Below are positions 1 to 6,688 of a stretch of DNA of 12,300 nt, in pieces (the stretch's first letter is position 1; each line of letters begins with the position of its first letter). The notes under the pieces are model-generated. The model made no database searches, had not been told where the DNA came from, and saw only the letters and a program-made list of their open reading frames with translations. The stretch comes from an uncultured Bacilli bacterium (GTDB taxonomy: Bacteria > Bacillota_I > Bacilli_A > RF39 > UBA660). The stretch covers positions 1 through 12,300 of the forward strand of contig CAKPFH010000040.1 in assembly GCA_934153655.1 (NCBI GenBank), in the 5' to 3' direction. The translations under genes were made by a program, and so were the position numbers.

Positions 1-296
<296 letters not shown>

Positions 297-360
297 ATAA
301 ATTGTTAAATTAATTTGATGTGCACATTATTCAAGTTTTGAAAGAACTATTCATTATATT

Positions 361-471
361 TTCTTAGTGATTATAGCAAGGAGGGTACACCTGTTCCCAT
401 ACCGAACACAGAAGTTAAGCTCCTTAACGCCGACGATAGTTGTTTATGCTAAAATAGGAAATCGCTAAGAA
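361..471 (+). rRNA. rrf: 5S ribosomal RNA
   Basis: The conserved 5S core CCCATACCGAACACAGAAGT is at 396-415 and AGTTAAGCTCC follows directly. The ends were set by helix I: TTCTTAGTGAT (361-371) pairs with ATCGCTAAGAA (461-471) over 11 base pairs including one G-U. The length of about 111 nt fits a bacterial 5S. It is the last gene of the rRNA operon. Nine T residues begin directly after the pairing 3' strand, so helix I itself may act as the terminator hairpin. Confidence 0.95.
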
Positions 472-490
472 TTTTTTTTTATTATTTTTT
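461..490 (+). terminator. T-tract after 5S rRNA, probable operon end
   Basis: Nine T at 472-480, then ATTA and six T at 485-490, directly follow the 3' strand of 5S helix I (461-471). There is no separate hairpin between the 5S gene and the T-tract. Helix I of the mature 5S RNA (361-371 with 461-471) is the only stem available, which is unusual because its two strands are about 90 nt apart. The T-rich composition is seen directly; the terminator role is inference. Confidence 0.5.
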
Positions 491-497
491 ACGTATA

Positions 498-506
498 TGA
501 TATAAT
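498..506 (+). promoter_or_regulatory. Extended -10 promoter for the tsaE operon
   Basis: TGATATAAT at 498-506 is a consensus -10 hexamer (TATAAT, 501-506) with the TGn extension. The -35 region about 17 bp upstream (near 478-483) is only T-rich, which an extended -10 can tolerate. It lies directly after the 5S T-tract and 78 bp before the tsaE start. A second TATAAT at 541-546 has neither a -35 nor a TGn and is a weaker alternative. Confidence 0.55.
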
Positions 507-583
507 ATAAAATATGTAAAAAAAGATTAAAAATATGTTGTATAATATATTTTTTTTTTATATAATTAAGTGGGTGAAAGAAA

Positions 584-1036
584 ATGGAATATAAAATAAC
601 ATCATATAATGAAAGAGATACTGCAGAACTTGCAGAAAATATAGAATCAGAAAAATTTCCTAATATGGTTATTTGCCTAATAGGAGATTTAGGTAGTGGC
701 AAAACTGTCTTTGTCAAAGCTTTTGCTAATTCTTTAGGAATAGATGAACATATAACTTCTCCTACCTTTAATATTATAAAAGAATATAATGATGGAGAAA
801 TGCCTTTATATCATATGGATGTTTATCGTTTAGAAGATGCAAGAGAAGATATAGGAATAGAAGATTATTATGATAAATCAGGAATAACTATAATTGAATG
901 GGCTGATATGATTAAAGATCGTTTACCAGAAGAAAGACTAGAAATAAAATTTAAAATAATAGATGAAAATACAAGAGTTTTAGTTTTAACTCCATATGGA
1001 CGTCAATATGAAGAAATATGTGAGGTTGTATCATGA
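584..1036 (+). CDS. tsaE: TsaE, ATPase of the tRNA t6A37 synthesis complex
   Basis: TsaE is the small P-loop ATPase that works with TsaB and TsaD when threonylcarbamoyl-AMP is transferred to A37 of ANN-decoding tRNAs in the cytoplasm. The 150-aa length is typical. Visible motifs are the Walker A GDLGSGKT (34-41), the switch-like SPTF (59-62) after it, YHMDVYRL near 76-83, and the late family motif IIEWAD. The start ATG at 584 has GGTGA at 573-577 with a 6-nt spacer. It is the first gene of a four-gene operon with tsaB, rimI and tsaD, the same set as ydiB-ydiC-ydiD-ydiE of Bacillus. Its TGA stop overlaps the tsaB start (ATGA, 1033-1036), which implies translational coupling and shows that TGA is a stop codon here. 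The ATP-dependent partner TsaC/Sua5 is not in the window. Confidence 0.96.
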   Translation: MEYKITSYNERDTAELAENIESEKFPNMVICLIGDLGSGKTVFVKAFANSLGIDEHITSPTFNIIKEYNDGEMPLYHMDVYRLEDAREDIGIEDYYDKSGITIIEWADMIKDRLPEERLEIKFKIIDENTRVLVLTPYGRQYEEICEVVS

Positions 1037-1659
1037 AAATACTTTATATAGATACTTCTACTGATTATCTATATACTGGTATAGTTTCTGATAATATTTT
1101 ACTTGCTGAAGTAAAACAAAAATTTAGTCATGATTTATCAAAATATGCTTTGTACGAAATTTCTGAAATGTTAAAAAAAGTAAATATTAATCCTACTGAA
1201 GTTGATAAAATAATTGTTGTAAATGGACCAGGTTCATTTACTGGTATTAGAGTAGGAATGACAATTGCTAAAATATATGCTTATACTTTAAAAAAGAAAA
1301 TAATTTCTATTTCTAGTTTAGATGCAATGCAAATAAGTACATCTTCTAATAATTTAATAGTTCCAGTTATTGATGCAAGACGTGGTTTTGTTTATGCAGG
1401 TATTTATCAAGATAATAAAGAATTATTAAAAAAACAATATATAAAATTTGAAGATTTATTAGATAAATTAAATAACTATCAAAAAGAATATACAATAGTA
1501 AGTAATGATAATCTAAAAATAGATAATGTAGTTAGTTATAATCCTGATGTTTTAAAAATAGTTAATACTTACAAAGATAACGAAGATATTAATCCTCATT
1601 TAGTAGAACCAAACTATTTAAAATTAACCGAAGCTGAAGAAAATTTACAAAGGAATTAA
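1033..1659 (+). CDS. tsaB: TsaB, scaffold subunit of the t6A complex
   Basis: TsaB is an ASKHA-fold protein that dimerises with TsaD and organises the TsaB-TsaD-TsaE complex for tRNA t6A37 modification; it is not itself the catalyst. The 208-aa protein opens with the family's MKILYIDTST and carries the diagnostic VNGPGSFTGIRVGMTIAK at 63-80. The N-terminal half is well conserved by eye and the C-terminal half is divergent, rich in Lys and Asn, which is usual for TsaB of AT-rich genomes. The start overlaps tsaE by 4 bp and has GAGG at 1022-1025. The rimI start follows after a single base, so all four genes are probably on one transcript. Confidence 0.95.
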   Translation: MKILYIDTSTDYLYTGIVSDNILLAEVKQKFSHDLSKYALYEISEMLKKVNINPTEVDKIIVVNGPGSFTGIRVGMTIAKIYAYTLKKKIISISSLDAMQISTSSNNLIVPVIDARRGFVYAGIYQDNKELLKKQYIKFEDLLDKLNNYQKEYTIVSNDNLKIDNVVSYNPDVLKIVNTYKDNEDINPHLVEPNYLKLTEAEENLQRN

Positions 1660-1660
1660 A

Positions 1661-2089
1661 ATGATAGCTACTTTATTAGAAACTGATACTAAAAAACAGT
1701 TAGAATTAGAAGAAAAATTTAAAGAAATATTTATCAATAATGATATAAAAAGAGATTTTCAAAACAATCCCTATACTAATTATTTAATTTATTTAATAGA
1801 TGATAAAATAGTAGGATTTATCAATTATTTACTTATCTATGATCGAATGGAAATAGTTAATTTTAATGTTTTAGAATTTTTTCAGGATAATCATATAGGT
1901 TCAAGTTTATTAGAAAAAATAATTGAAATAGCCAAGAATAATAAATTAAAAAATATTACTTTAGAAGTAAGAAGCGATAATGTAAAAGCAATATATTTAT
2001 ATAAAAAATATGGTTTTAAAGAAGTTGCTATTAGAAAAAATTATTATAATGATACTGATGGAATATTAATGGAAAAAGAGTTGATGTAA
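1661..2089 (+). CDS. rimI: RimI-family GNAT N-acetyltransferase
   Basis: This GNAT protein transfers acetyl from acetyl-CoA to the alpha-amino group of a protein; E. coli RimI acetylates ribosomal protein S18. The length is 142 aa. The C-terminal RimI signature is clear: LEVRSDNVKAIYLYKKYGF (101-119), then RKNYY (125-129) and GILMEK (134-139). The acetyl-CoA pyrophosphate loop near 75-82 reads QDNHIGSS, where the usual (Q/R)xxGxG/A has His78 instead of the first Gly, a mild oddity. The SD AAGGA is at 1650-1654 with a 6-nt spacer. Its position between tsaB and tsaD is the classic Bacillota arrangement. The exact protein target cannot be read from the sequence, so S18 acetylation is inferred from the family. 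Confidence 0.88.
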   Translation: MIATLLETDTKKQLELEEKFKEIFINNDIKRDFQNNPYTNYLIYLIDDKIVGFINYLLIYDRMEIVNFNVLEFFQDNHIGSSLLEKIIEIAKNNKLKNITLEVRSDNVKAIYLYKKYGFKEVAIRKNYYNDTDGILMEKELM

Positions 2090-3094
2090 ATGAAAGATAT
2101 ATATATATTAGGAATAGAATCTAGTTGTGATGAAACTAGTTTTTCAATTGTAAAAAATGGAACTGATGAAATAGCTACCGTTATTTCAAGTCAGATAGAT
2201 ATTCATAAAAAATATGGTGGTGTTGTACCTGAAATAGCAAGTAGAGCTCATATTAAAAACATAACTTTTGTTCTAGAAGAATGTTTAGAAAAAGCTAATA
2301 TGAAAATGGAAGATATAGATGCTATAGCCGTTACTTATGGACCAGGTTTAATTGGAAGTTTATTAGTAGGTGTTGAATGTGCTAAAACCTTAGCTTATTT
2401 ATACAATAAACCATTAGTACCAGTTCATCATATATCAGGTCATATATATGCTAATAATTTAATAAAAAGATTAGAATTTCCTTTAATAGCTTTAGTTATT
2501 AGTGGTGGTCATACCGAACTTATTTATATGCAAAAAGATTATGATTTTCAAAAACTTGGTGGAACACTTGATGATGCTGTAGGAGAATGCTATGACAAGG
2601 TAGGACGGGTAATTAATGTTGAATACCCAGGAGGACCAGTAATTGATAGATTAGCAACAGTAGGTAGTCATACTTACGACTTACCAATTCCTTTAAATGA
2701 TGACTCTTATAACTTTAGTTTTAGTGGTTTAAAAAGTGCAGTTATAAATTTAGCTCATAATGAAGCTCAAAGAGGCCATGAATTAAATAAAGAAGATTTA
2801 GCAAAGTCCTTTCAAGATGTAGTAGTTGAAACACTAACAAAGAAAACTATGAAAGCTATTAAAGAATACCAGGTTAAAAACTTTATTCTAGCTGGAGGAG
2901 TTGCTGCTAATAAAGGAATAAGAAGTAAATTCCAAGAACTATGTGAAGAAAACAAGATAAACTATACATTTCCAAGTATAAAATATTCAACCGATAATGC
3001 AGCTATGATTGCTAGTAGTGGTTATTATGCTTATATATTAGGTAGACGAGCTGATTTAACTTTAAATCCAGTTTCAAGTGTTGAATTAAAATAA
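2090..3094 (+). CDS. tsaD: TsaD, tRNA A37 threonylcarbamoyltransferase
   Basis: TsaD (older names Gcp, YgjD) is the catalytic subunit that moves the threonylcarbamoyl group from TC-AMP to A37 of tRNA. It is 334 aa, the usual length. Family landmarks in order are IESSCDETS (9-17), PEIASRAH (47-54), YGPGLIGSLLVG (83-94), the metal-binding HISGH (His114, His118), SGGHTEL (138-144), FSFSGLKSA (209-217), GGVAAN (269-274) and STDNAAMIA (300-308), whose Asp302 should be the third metal ligand. The ATG follows the rimI stop with no gap, and a weak purine-rich SD lies inside the end of rimI. Nothing is missing and the enzyme should be active. Confidence 0.98.
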   Translation: MKDIYILGIESSCDETSFSIVKNGTDEIATVISSQIDIHKKYGGVVPEIASRAHIKNITFVLEECLEKANMKMEDIDAIAVTYGPGLIGSLLVGVECAKTLAYLYNKPLVPVHHISGHIYANNLIKRLEFPLIALVISGGHTELIYMQKDYDFQKLGGTLDDAVGECYDKVGRVINVEYPGGPVIDRLATVGSHTYDLPIPLNDDSYNFSFSGLKSAVINLAHNEAQRGHELNKEDLAKSFQDVVVETLTKKTMKAIKEYQVKNFILAGGVAANKGIRSKFQELCEENKINYTFPSIKYSTDNAAMIASSGYYAYILGRRADLTLNPVSSVELK

Positions 3095-3117
3095 ATTTTA
3101 AAAAATTAAAAAAATAC

Positions 3118-3147
3118 TTGCTTTTTTAATCAAACATATGTTATCCT
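3118..3147 (+). promoter_or_regulatory. Promoter of the 3163 micro-ORF / uraA leader
   Basis: A -35 TTGCTT (3118-3123) is separated by 18 bp from a -10 TATCCT (3142-3147), which has a TG extension (TGTTATCCT, 3139-3147). The predicted start point near 3153-3155 sits at the 5' base of the hairpin described for 3154-3239 and only about 9 nt before the micro-ORF ATG. The -35 lies in the loop and right arm of a small AT-only inverted repeat (3105-3113 with 3122-3130) that follows tsaD. Confidence 0.5.
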
Positions 3148-3153
3148 GTTAAA

Positions 3154-3239
3154 GGTGATAAGATGAAAAAGAAAAATAGGTTTCTAAAATTAAATGTAAA
3201 AAGAAAAACAAAAGACCTATTTTTGGCATTTTTATCATT
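3154..3239 (+). promoter_or_regulatory. Long imperfect RNA hairpin covering the micro-ORF start
   Basis: The core stem pairs AAAAATAGGTTT (3172-3183) with AGACCTATTTTT (3213-3224) over 12 bp with one G-U, enclosing a 29-nt A-rich loop. Outside an internal loop, ATG (3163-3165) pairs with CAT (3227-3229), and GGTGATAA (3154-3161) pairs with TTATCATT (3232-3239) with two G-U pairs. If it folds, it hides both the SD and the start codon of the 36-codon ORF. The pairing is read directly from the sequence; a regulatory role is inference. It matches no riboswitch or PyrR-site consensus that I know. Confidence 0.45.
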
Positions 3240-3273
3240 TATATTTATGACAAATAAACATCAATTTTTATAA
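3163..3273 (+). CDS. Possible 36-aa micro-protein or leader peptide
   Basis: An ATG at 3163 with GGTGAT (3154-3159) as SD opens a 36-codon frame ending in TAA at 3271-3273. The product begins MKKKNRFLKL, is strongly basic over its first 18 residues, then has a short hydrophobic stretch DLFLAFLSFIFM (19-30... by count 18-29) and a polar tail. It has its own promoter (3118-3147), and the hairpin of an intrinsic terminator (3256-3282) spans its stop codon. I do not recognise the peptide. Because much of the frame also forms an RNA stem, the coding sense may be incidental. It could be a leader peptide controlling uraA, a small membrane-active peptide, or only a structured non-coding RNA. The coding call is therefore weak. 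Confidence 0.35.
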   Translation: MKKKNRFLKLNVKRKTKDLFLAFLSFIFMTNKHQFL

Positions 3274-3290
3274 TTGGTGTTTTATTTTGT
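3256..3290 (+). terminator. Intrinsic terminator/attenuator before uraA
   Basis: AAACATCAATT (3256-3266) pairs with AATTGGTGTTT (3272-3282), 11 bp with one G-U and a 5-nt loop, followed by TATTTTGTATTTTT. It lies between the first promoter and the uraA start, so it can end a short transcript of about 130 nt or attenuate uraA. The TAA stop of the 36-codon ORF (3271-3273) lies in the loop and the beginning of the right arm, so a ribosome paused at that stop would keep the hairpin from forming. Confidence 0.65.
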
Positions 3291-3301
3291 ATTTTTATAA
3301 T
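3274..3301 (+). promoter_or_regulatory. Possible direct promoter for uraA
   Basis: TTGGTG (3274-3279), 16 bp, then a perfect TATAAT (3296-3301). The -35 lies inside the right arm of the terminator hairpin. Initiation 5-6 nt after the -10 would leave the AAGGAGG SD at 3307-3313 just at the mRNA 5' end, giving a leader of about 12 nt. A start any later would cut into the SD, so the promoter is plausible but tight. Confidence 0.35.
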
Positions 3302-3318
3302 TGTTGAAGGAGGATTAT

Positions 3319-4614
3319 ATGAAAAAAAACAATTATTTACTTTATGATGTAGACGAGACACCACCATTTGGTAAAATGCTTATTTTAGCTTTACAACATG
3401 TTTTAGCTATGTTTGGAGCAACTATTTTAGTTCCTATTTTAGTTAATGAAATAGCAGGATGTGAAGTATTAACAATACCAGTTGCTTTATTTACAAGTGG
3501 ACTTGGAACTTTAATTTATATTTTATGTACTAAGGGAAAATCACCTGTTTACTTAGGATCATCATTTGCTTTTATTTCTCCAATTGCTTATGCTTACTTA
3601 GCTGGTGGAAAAAGTGGAGTAGGACTTGGAATATTTGCAGTTGGATTAATATACGTAATAGTAGCTATTTTAATTAAAATATTTGGTCATGATTGGATAC
3701 ATAAACTTATACCACCTGTTGTAATTGGTCCTATGATTATGGTAATTGGCTTAGGACTTGCTCCAACAGCAATATCTGAAATTGGTATAAATGGAGGAGA
3801 TTTAAATCTTAAATATTTAATTGTAGCCATTGTATCATTCATTGTAACAGCAATAACAGCAACTAGAGCTAAAGGATTTTTAAAAATAATTCCATTTCTA
3901 ATAGGAATAGTATCAGGCTATGTCTTATCAATAATACTTGGTCTTGTTGATTTTACTAGTATTCAAAAAGAAAGTTATTTCAGTATTCCAAAATTTATTT
4001 TACCTTTTAAAGACTATGCGTTAAGCCTTAAGGGAATTTTAACTATAGCTCCAATTGCCTTAGTAACTATAGCTGAACATTTAGGTGATCACATGGCATT
4101 ATCAACTATAATTAAAAAAGATTTAATAAAAGATCCAGGTTTAGATAAAACTTTATTAGGTGATGGAATAGCAACAAGTGTAGCTGGCCTTTTAGGTGGA
4201 CCTGCTAATACAACTTATGGAGAGAATACTTCAGTTGTTGGAATGACTAAAGTAGCATCAGTTAAAGTAATAGGTTTAGCAGCTATTATAGCAATTATAA
4301 TTAGCTTCTTTGGAAAAATAACTGGAGTACTTGCAACTATACCAAGTCCAGTTCTTGGAGGAATTTCTCTTCTTCTATATGGTTTTATAGCTGTAAATGG
4401 CCTAAAAGTAATTGTACAAAATCAAATAGACTTTGATGACGTAAAAAATGTTATAGTAGTATCAACTATGTTAGTTTTAGGACTAGGAGGAGCTGTTATA
4501 TCAATAATAACTAAAAATACTAATATTCAAATATCTGGTATGAGCCTAGCAGCAATTATAGGAATAATATTAAATTTAATTTTACCAAATACCAAAAAAG
4601 AAACTAATAAATAA
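3319..4614 (+). CDS. uraA: Uracil permease, NCS2 (UraA/PyrP) family
   Basis: This is a membrane symporter that takes up uracil, with protons as the usual coupling ion in the family, for pyrimidine salvage. The start is set at ATG 3319, behind a full AAGGAGG (3307-3313) with a 5-nt spacer; the in-frame TTG at 3301 would lie upstream of that SD. The product is 431 aa with about 14 hydrophobic segments. It resembles E. coli UraA closely at the substrate site: ALQHVLAMFGATILVP (24-39, with His27), AEHLGD (252-257, Glu253) and NTTYGENTSV (297-306, Glu302), the last two matching UraA Glu241 and Glu290. These residues favour uracil over xanthine or urate. It stands alone between two terminators. No PyrR-binding sequence or known riboswitch is visible upstream; control may come from the hairpins at 3154-3290. 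Confidence 0.92.
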   Translation: MKKNNYLLYDVDETPPFGKMLILALQHVLAMFGATILVPILVNEIAGCEVLTIPVALFTSGLGTLIYILCTKGKSPVYLGSSFAFISPIAYAYLAGGKSGVGLGIFAVGLIYVIVAILIKIFGHDWIHKLIPPVVIGPMIMVIGLGLAPTAISEIGINGGDLNLKYLIVAIVSFIVTAITATRAKGFLKIIPFLIGIVSGYVLSIILGLVDFTSIQKESYFSIPKFILPFKDYALSLKGILTIAPIALVTIAEHLGDHMALSTIIKKDLIKDPGLDKTLLGDGIATSVAGLLGGPANTTYGENTSVVGMTKVASVKVIGLAAIIAIIISFFGKITGVLATIPSPVLGGISLLLYGFIAVNGLKVIVQNQIDFDDVKNVIVVSTMLVLGLGGAVISIITKNTNIQISGMSLAAIIGIILNLILPNTKKETNK

Positions 4615-4645
4615 AAAATAACAACTAAAAAAAACAAAAAAAATT

Positions 4646-4688
4646 AATAGATAAGAAAGTATTAATAATCTTATCTATTTTCATTTGC
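4646..4688 (+). terminator. Intrinsic terminator after uraA
   Basis: AATAGATAAGA (4646-4656) and TCTTATCTATT (4669-4679) form a perfect 11-bp stem with a 12-nt loop, followed by TTCATTTGC. An A-rich tract precedes it. It lies 31 bp after the uraA stop. The T-tract is short and interrupted, and it runs into the -35 of the next promoter. Confidence 0.75.
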
Positions 4689-4713
4689 AAAAATAACAAA
4701 AACATGGTAAAAT
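4685..4713 (+). promoter_or_regulatory. Promoter of the SDR-PLP enzyme-pseudouridine synthase operon
   Basis: TTGCAA (4685-4690), a 17-bp spacer and TAAAAT (4708-4713) with a TGG extension just before it (4705-4707). This is one of the best vegetative-type promoters in the window and overlaps the tail of the uraA terminator. The expected start near 4720 gives a leader of about 15 nt to the ATG at 4735. Confidence 0.7.
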
Positions 4714-4734
4714 CTTTACTGAATTGAGGTATGT

Positions 4735-5436
4735 ATGAATGCAGTAATTACAGGAGCAAGTGTAGGAATTGGTTATAACTTAGCTTTAAAACTTGCTAAT
4801 TTAGGTTATGATTTATATTTAACCTATTATAATAATCAAACAAATATTTTAAAATTAAAAGAAAAAATAGAAAATGAAACCAAGGTTAAATGTTATATTA
4901 ACAAATTAGATTTAAAAGATGAACAAAATATTATTGAAGTTTGTCATGATATTTTAACTAAATTTTCTAAAATAAATATCTTAGTTAATAATGCTTCTAT
5001 TTCAAATGATAATTTATTTCTTGATAAAACTAAGGAAGAATTCATGCAAGTATTAGAAGTAAATGTGGTAGGAACTTTTTTAATGACTAAATACTTAATT
5101 GAAAATATAGAAGATTTTGTTATTAATATGTCTTCAACAGATGGAATAGATACTTATAGTATTTATAATTTAGATTATGCTATTAGTAAATCAGCTATTA
5201 TTCAATTAACTAAGAGTATGAGTTTAATTTTTTCAAATATAAAAACAATTGCTATAGCACCTAATTGGGTAGAAACAGAATCTACTTTAGAAATTGATAA
5301 AACTTATTTAGAAAATGAACTTAAAAGAATAGGTCAAGAAAAATTAATAAGCATTGATACAGTTAGTAATAAAATAATTGATATAATCAAAAATAATAAT
5401 ATAAAAAGTGGAGAAGTGATTAAAATATATGAATAA
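4735..5436 (+). CDS. Short-chain dehydrogenase/reductase (SDR), substrate unknown
   Basis: This is a cytoplasmic NAD(P)-dependent oxidoreductase of the classical SDR family, 233 aa. The cofactor motif TGASVGIG is at 6-13, NNAS (usual NNAG) at 85-88 and structural Asn110 in EVNVVGT. The catalytic set is Ser134 (in NMSST), Tyr148 and Lys152 (YAISK). The loop after beta-6 reads APNWVETE (175-182) in place of the usual PGxVxT, so the region near the nicotinamide differs from FabG-like enzymes. Tyr30-Tyr32 follow beta-2; this does not settle NADH versus NADPH. The start has GAGG at 4726-4729 with a 5-nt spacer. It is the first of three overlapping genes. FabG-like 3-oxoacyl-ACP reductase is the closest general resemblance, but no fatty-acid genes are nearby, so no substrate is named. 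Confidence 0.85.
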   Translation: MNAVITGASVGIGYNLALKLANLGYDLYLTYYNNQTNILKLKEKIENETKVKCYINKLDLKDEQNIIEVCHDILTKFSKINILVNNASISNDNLFLDKTKEEFMQVLEVNVVGTFLMTKYLIENIEDFVINMSSTDGIDTYSIYNLDYAISKSAIIQLTKSMSLIFSNIKTIAIAPNWVETESTLEIDKTYLENELKRIGQEKLISIDTVSNKIIDIIKNNNIKSGEVIKIYE

Positions 5437-6688
5437 TTTAGATGAAATAATTAAAAAAATAGATAATAAAATTCAAGAAAATAATTTATTTAAATCTATA
5501 AATGCTTTAGAAGAGTATTATAGTTCTTTAATAATCGAAGCATTTAAAAAATATCAAATAACCCAAACAGATTTTAATGGAACAACAGGTTATGGTTATG
5601 ATGATGTAGGTCGTGATAAAATTGAACAAGTTTTTTCTTATGTTTTAGATAGTGAAGCTTCTCTTGTTCGTAGTCAATTTATTTCTGGAACTCATGCTTT
5701 AACGACAACTTTCTTTGGTCTTTTAAGACCAGGAGATACTTTATTATCAATAACTGGTAAACCATATGATACTTTAGATGAAGTAATTGGAATAAAAGAA
5801 AATCCTAGTAGTTTAAAAGCTTTTAAGATTAATTTTAGTTTCATTGATTTAATTACTAATTCTTTAAATGAAAGTGATTTTGATTATGATGCTATTAAAA
5901 CCTATTTAGAAAATAATAAAGTAAAAGTAATAGAAATTCAAAGAAGTAGAGGTTATTCTACAAGAGAAGCTATTTCTTTAGATAAAATAAAAAAAGTAGT
6001 AGACTTAATTAAAAATATTGATAAAGATATAATTATAATGGTTGATAATTGTTATTGCGAATTAACTGAGTTTAAAACTCCAACTTCAAGCATAATAGGC
6101 TGTGATATCATGGTTGGTTCTTTAATTAAAAACTTAGGGGGAGGAATATGTCCTAATGGAGCCTATGTTGCTGGCAAGAAAGACTTGATTGATTTAGTTG
6201 CTGAAAGATTAACTGTTCCTGGGCAAGGAGCTGAAGTTGGTCCTAGTATGAATATGAATAAATTAATTTTACAAGGCTTATATATGGCTCCATCAGCTGT
6301 TAGTAGTAGTTTAAAAACTAATTTATTTGCTTCTCTTTTATTAGAAGAACTAGGTTATAAAACTAATCCTAGAAGTAATCAAACTCCAATTGATATTGTT
6401 TTAGCTATTACTTTTAACAATCCAAACAAATTAATTAAATACGTTCAAGGTATTCAAGAATACAGTGCTATTGATAATTACTATGAGCCAATTCCTGCTG
6501 ATATGCCAGGATACTCTGATAAAATTATTATGGCAAGTGGATCATTTACCCAAGGAAGTTCAATTGAAATTTCCTGTGATGGTCCAATTAGACCACCTTA
6601 TATAGCTTATCAACAAGGTTCCTTAACTTATAGTTATGGTCGCCTTGCTGTTATAAATGCAGTTAGGAAAATAGAAAATGAAAGATAA
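5429..6688 (+). CDS. PLP-dependent enzyme, methionine gamma-lyase / aluminium-resistance (YnbB-like) family
   Basis: It belongs to the Met_gamma_lyase (COG4100) family, a fold-type I PLP enzyme group related to cystathionine beta-lyase and often labelled aluminium resistance protein; B. subtilis YnbB is a member. The 419-aa length is normal. Visible family landmarks are GTTGYGYDDVGRDK (51-64), RSQFISGTHA (81-90), PGDTLLSITGKPYDT (101-115), VDNCYCE (205-211, Asp206 expected to contact the PLP ring nitrogen) and GSLIKNLGGGICPNGAY (230-246), whose Lys234 is the expected PLP Schiff-base lysine. The end carries CDGPIRPPY. The start overlaps the SDR stop by 8 bp, which implies coupled translation. 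The true reaction (C-S lyase on a sulfur amino acid, or something else) is not established for most of the family and cannot be read here. Confidence 0.92.
   Translation: MNNLDEIIKKIDNKIQENNLFKSINALEEYYSSLIIEAFKKYQITQTDFNGTTGYGYDDVGRDKIEQVFSYVLDSEASLVRSQFISGTHALTTTFFGLLRPGDTLLSITGKPYDTLDEVIGIKENPSSLKAFKINFSFIDLITNSLNESDFDYDAIKTYLENNKVKVIEIQRSRGYSTREAISLDKIKKVVDLIKNIDKDIIIMVDNCYCELTEFKTPTSSIIGCDIMVGSLIKNLGGGICPNGAYVAGKKDLIDLVAERLTVPGQGAEVGPSMNMNKLILQGLYMAPSAVSSSLKTNLFASLLLEELGYKTNPRSNQTPIDIVLAITFNNPNKLIKYVQGIQEYSAIDNYYEPIPADMPGYSDKIIMASGSFTQGSSIEISCDGPIRPPYIAYQQGSLTYSYGRLAVINAVRKIENER

Noticed and set aside
541..546. Second TATAAT upstream of tsaE
   Set aside because: No -35-like hexamer at 16-18 bp and no TGn. 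The extended -10 at 498-506 is better, though this one cannot be excluded as a minor start.
424..717. Minus-strand 97-codon ORF across the 5S gene and the start of tsaE
   Set aside because: It overlaps the 5S rRNA and the Walker A region of tsaE in antisense, has low-complexity Ile/Tyr-rich sequence from AT-rich DNA, and shows no recognisable motif.
3105..3130. AT-only inverted repeat ATTAAAAAA / TTTTTTAAT after tsaD, as a terminator
   Set aside because: The nine-base-pair stem has no G-C pair and is not followed by a T-tract, so it would terminate poorly. It also overlaps the -35 of the next promoter.
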